From: Nocardioides jensenii JCM 1364 = NBRC 14755
Lineage (GTDB): Bacteria; Actinomycetota; Actinomycetes; Propionibacteriales; Nocardioidaceae
NCBI RefSeq assembly: GCF_001552535.1
Contig: NZ_BCRJ01000003.1
Span: 205,217 to 269,216 of the forward strand
DNA length: 64,000 bases
Direction of reading: 5' to 3'
Shown here: piece after piece, positions 62,729 to 64,000 of the stretch
Layout of the letters: every line of letters starts with the position of its first letter
Position numbering within the stretch: position 1 is the stretch's first letter
Notes under the pieces: generated by a model
What the model was told of the DNA's origin: nothing
Seen by the model: only the letters and a program-made list of their open reading frames with translations
Database searches by the model: none
Position numbers and translations under genes: made by a program

Positions 62729-63324
62729 GTGCCGCCAGGCTGGTCCTCGCCTCGGCCTCCCCTGCCCGGCTGGCCACGCTGCACAGCGCCGGGGTCACGC
62801 CGGAGGTCATCGTCTCCGGCGTCGACGAGTCGAAGCTCGACGGTCTGCCACCCTCCGAGCTTGCCCTGCAGCTGGCCGAACTCAAGGCTGCGTCTGTCGC
62901 CGAGCGGGTCACCGGCGATCGGCTGGTGCTCGGCTGTGACTCGGTGCTCGAGCTCGACGGGCTGGCCCTGGGCAAGCCCGGCTCGCCCGAGGAGGCGACC
63001 AGTCGTTGGGTGGAGATGCGTGGGCGCACCGGAGTGCTGCACACCGGCCACGCGCTGCACCACCTCGCGTCCGGGCAGGTGGCCGCGGCCACGGCCTCGA
63101 CGACCGTCCACTTCGCCGAGGTCACCGATGACGAGATCGCGGCGTACGTCGCCACGGGCGAGCCCCTGCACGTGGCGGGTGCTTTCACCATCGACGGACT
63201 CGGCGGCGCCTTCGTCACCGGCATCGAAGGCGACCACCACAACGTGGTCGGTCTCAGTCTGCCCTTGCTGCGCGACCTGCTCGCCGAGCTAGGGCAGTCG
63301 TGGGTCGACCTCTGGGTGCCCTGA
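62725..63324 (+). CDS. maf: Maf-like nucleoside triphosphate pyrophosphatase
   Basis: This 199-residue protein has the Maf N-terminus (RLVLASASPARLATLHSAGV), VLGCDSVLELDG, GKPGSPEEATSRWVEMRGRTGVLHTGH and the final AGAFTIDGLGGAFVTGIEGDHHNVVGLSLPLL. It hydrolyses non-canonical or specific NTPs. The GTG start at 62725 lies in the DUF885 stop. Maf also lies near accD5/accE5 in mycobacteria. Its last 36 bases overlap the convergent gtrA gene. Confidence 0.95.
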   Translation: MSAARLVLASASPARLATLHSAGVTPEVIVSGVDESKLDGLPPSELALQLAELKAASVAERVTGDRLVLGCDSVLELDGLALGKPGSPEEATSRWVEMRGRTGVLHTGHALHHLASGQVAAATASTTVHFAEVTDDEIAAYVATGEPLHVAGAFTIDGLGGAFVTGIEGDHHNVVGLSLPLLRDLLAELGQSWVDLWVP

Positions 63325-63870
63325 CCCGTCGTCGATCATTCCGTCGAGGTGGCGGCCGTGCCCACGCGGCAGCACGCAGTTGCCGGGCAACGGCATCGCG
63401 CTCGTGCCGGCCAACGTCGCCGGCGCGTAGTTCTTCTGGCTGAAGATGACCTGCCGGAAGAGATAGAACCGGGCCATCATGCCGAGGCCGAGCCCCACCA
63501 CGTTGGCCGCGACGTTGTCGGCGAATGCGGAGTCATGGTCAAGCAGGTTGCGACTGATCCACAGGCACCCGATCGGCAGCGCCATCGTGGCCACGTTGAT
63601 CAGGACGTACGCCGACCGGCCACCATCCGCGTGCGCGGTCTCGCGGTTCTTGAACGCCCAGCTGCGGGTGCCGCGATAACTGATCGCCATGCCGACCGTG
63701 TTGGCCAGCACGTAGGCCAGCGTCGGATGGCTGTTCATCCACGGTTTGTCGGTGGCGTAGAAGCCGTGCACCAGGAAGTTGAAGATCACGAACGCCACGA
63801 GCGTTGCCGCCCCGCCGACGGCGAGGAAGCGCAGTGTCTCGTCGATGAGACGTCTGGCGCGGGGACCCAT
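63289..63870 (-). CDS. GtrA-family membrane protein
   Basis: This 193-residue protein has four membrane segments (FLAVGGAATLVAFVIFNFLVHGF, TLAYVLANTVGMAISYRGTRSWAF, SAYVLINVATMALPIGCLWIS, NVVGLGLGMMARFYLFRQVIF), the GtrA/DPMS pattern implicated in flipping polyprenyl-phosphate sugars for wall glycosylation. The hydrophilic tail of about 40 residues overlaps the end of maf on the other strand. TAGCCT lies eight bases before ATG 63870. Confidence 0.92.
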   Translation of the reverse strand: MGPRARRLIDETLRFLAVGGAATLVAFVIFNFLVHGFYATDKPWMNSHPTLAYVLANTVGMAISYRGTRSWAFKNRETAHADGGRSAYVLINVATMALPIGCLWISRNLLDHDSAFADNVAANVVGLGLGMMARFYLFRQVIFSQKNYAPATLAGTSAMPLPGNCVLPRGHGRHLDGMIDDGSGHPEVDPRLP

Positions 63871-64000
63871 GAGAATTGAGGCTACTCGACCCGACCGGAT
63901 TCCCCTGTCAACGGTGGGTCCGACGCGGCGGCCGGCTCCCGAGCACGACCGGTTGGAGGCCGTACCGGCGATGCCTGGATCCGCAGATCATGCTCGGCAA
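63871..64000. other. Window end, no gene recognised
   Basis: Apart from the gtrA -10 box (63879-63884, minus strand), this stretch shows no convincing gene. A plus-strand frame from GTG 63917 runs to the edge without a stop but cannot be identified. Confidence 0.4.

Overview
The window looks like chromosomal DNA of a high-GC actinobacterium of the Nocardioides / Nocardioidaceae type. The evidence is WhiB, a split bacterial NHEJ system (Ku, ligase, polymerase), coenzyme F420 genes, a mycobacterial-type galactan operon, three LytR-CpsA-Psr (LCP) proteins, and an accD5/accE5-birA-maf neighbourhood. No tRNA, rRNA, CRISPR array, IS transposase or prophage was recognised. Coding density is high. 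At least ten adjacent gene pairs are joined by 4-base stop/start overlaps, and about 19 genes appear leaderless (a TANNNT-like -10 box ending 6-8 bases before the start codon).

Layout. 1-9.1 kb: a regulator with a degenerate receiver domain, a membrane histidine kinase with its response regulator, a truncated Alg14-type glycosyltransferase, a polyprenyl glycosylphosphotransferase, the NHEJ genes (polymerase and ligase divergent from ku), and a soluble kinase that is a sister of the membrane one. 9.2-17 kb: a giant NAD-glutamate dehydrogenase, two tandem DUF2505 proteins, a small membrane protein and 1-pyrroline-5-carboxylate dehydrogenase; the two dehydrogenases together suggest proline/glutamate catabolism. 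17-27.2 kb: a DUF6912-like protein, a WS/DGAT-like acyltransferase with an altered active site, a cupredoxin-like lipoprotein plus membrane protein, a CpaE-like ATPase with a degenerate P-loop, a SAF protein, a small HTH protein, DUF5719 and a large glycosyltransferase-membrane fusion.

27.3-32.3 kb: whiB, cofD (fbiA), cofE (fbiB), a DUF3105 protein, a mannose-1-phosphate guanylyltransferase-like gene and a TIGR03089 protein; the order resembles the mycobacterial whiB2-fbiA-fbiB-manB region. 32.3-43.7 kb: a secreted amidase with VCBS-like repeats, then a minus-strand array reading LCP, GT2, GlfT1-like, Glf, GlfT2, ABC permease, ABC ATPase. This should make galactofuranan on a lipid carrier, export it and ligate it to the wall. 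The amidase gene and the head LCP gene share a two-block upstream element at identical spacing.

43.8-64 kb: a thioesterase, a second LCP, a DUF559/AbiEi-like gene bracketed by two nearly identical 83-bp compound palindromes, acyl-CoA dehydrogenase divergent from a TetR regulator with a resolvable promoter-operator region, a CoA-binding protein, ArfB, a third LCP, purE/purK, an adenylyl cyclase, a PH-domain protein, birA, accD5-like and accE5-like genes, a PhoD-like phosphatase, a NUDIX hydrolase, a P1 peptidase, an ASCH protein, a DUF885 metalloprotein, maf and gtrA.

The strongest leads are the repeat-bracketed DUF559 gene (45.6-46.7 kb), the shared cell-wall promoter element (35.35 and 43.7 kb), the divergent TetR operator pair (47.9 kb), and several proteins whose catalytic residues are altered (receiver, P-loop, HHxxxDG).
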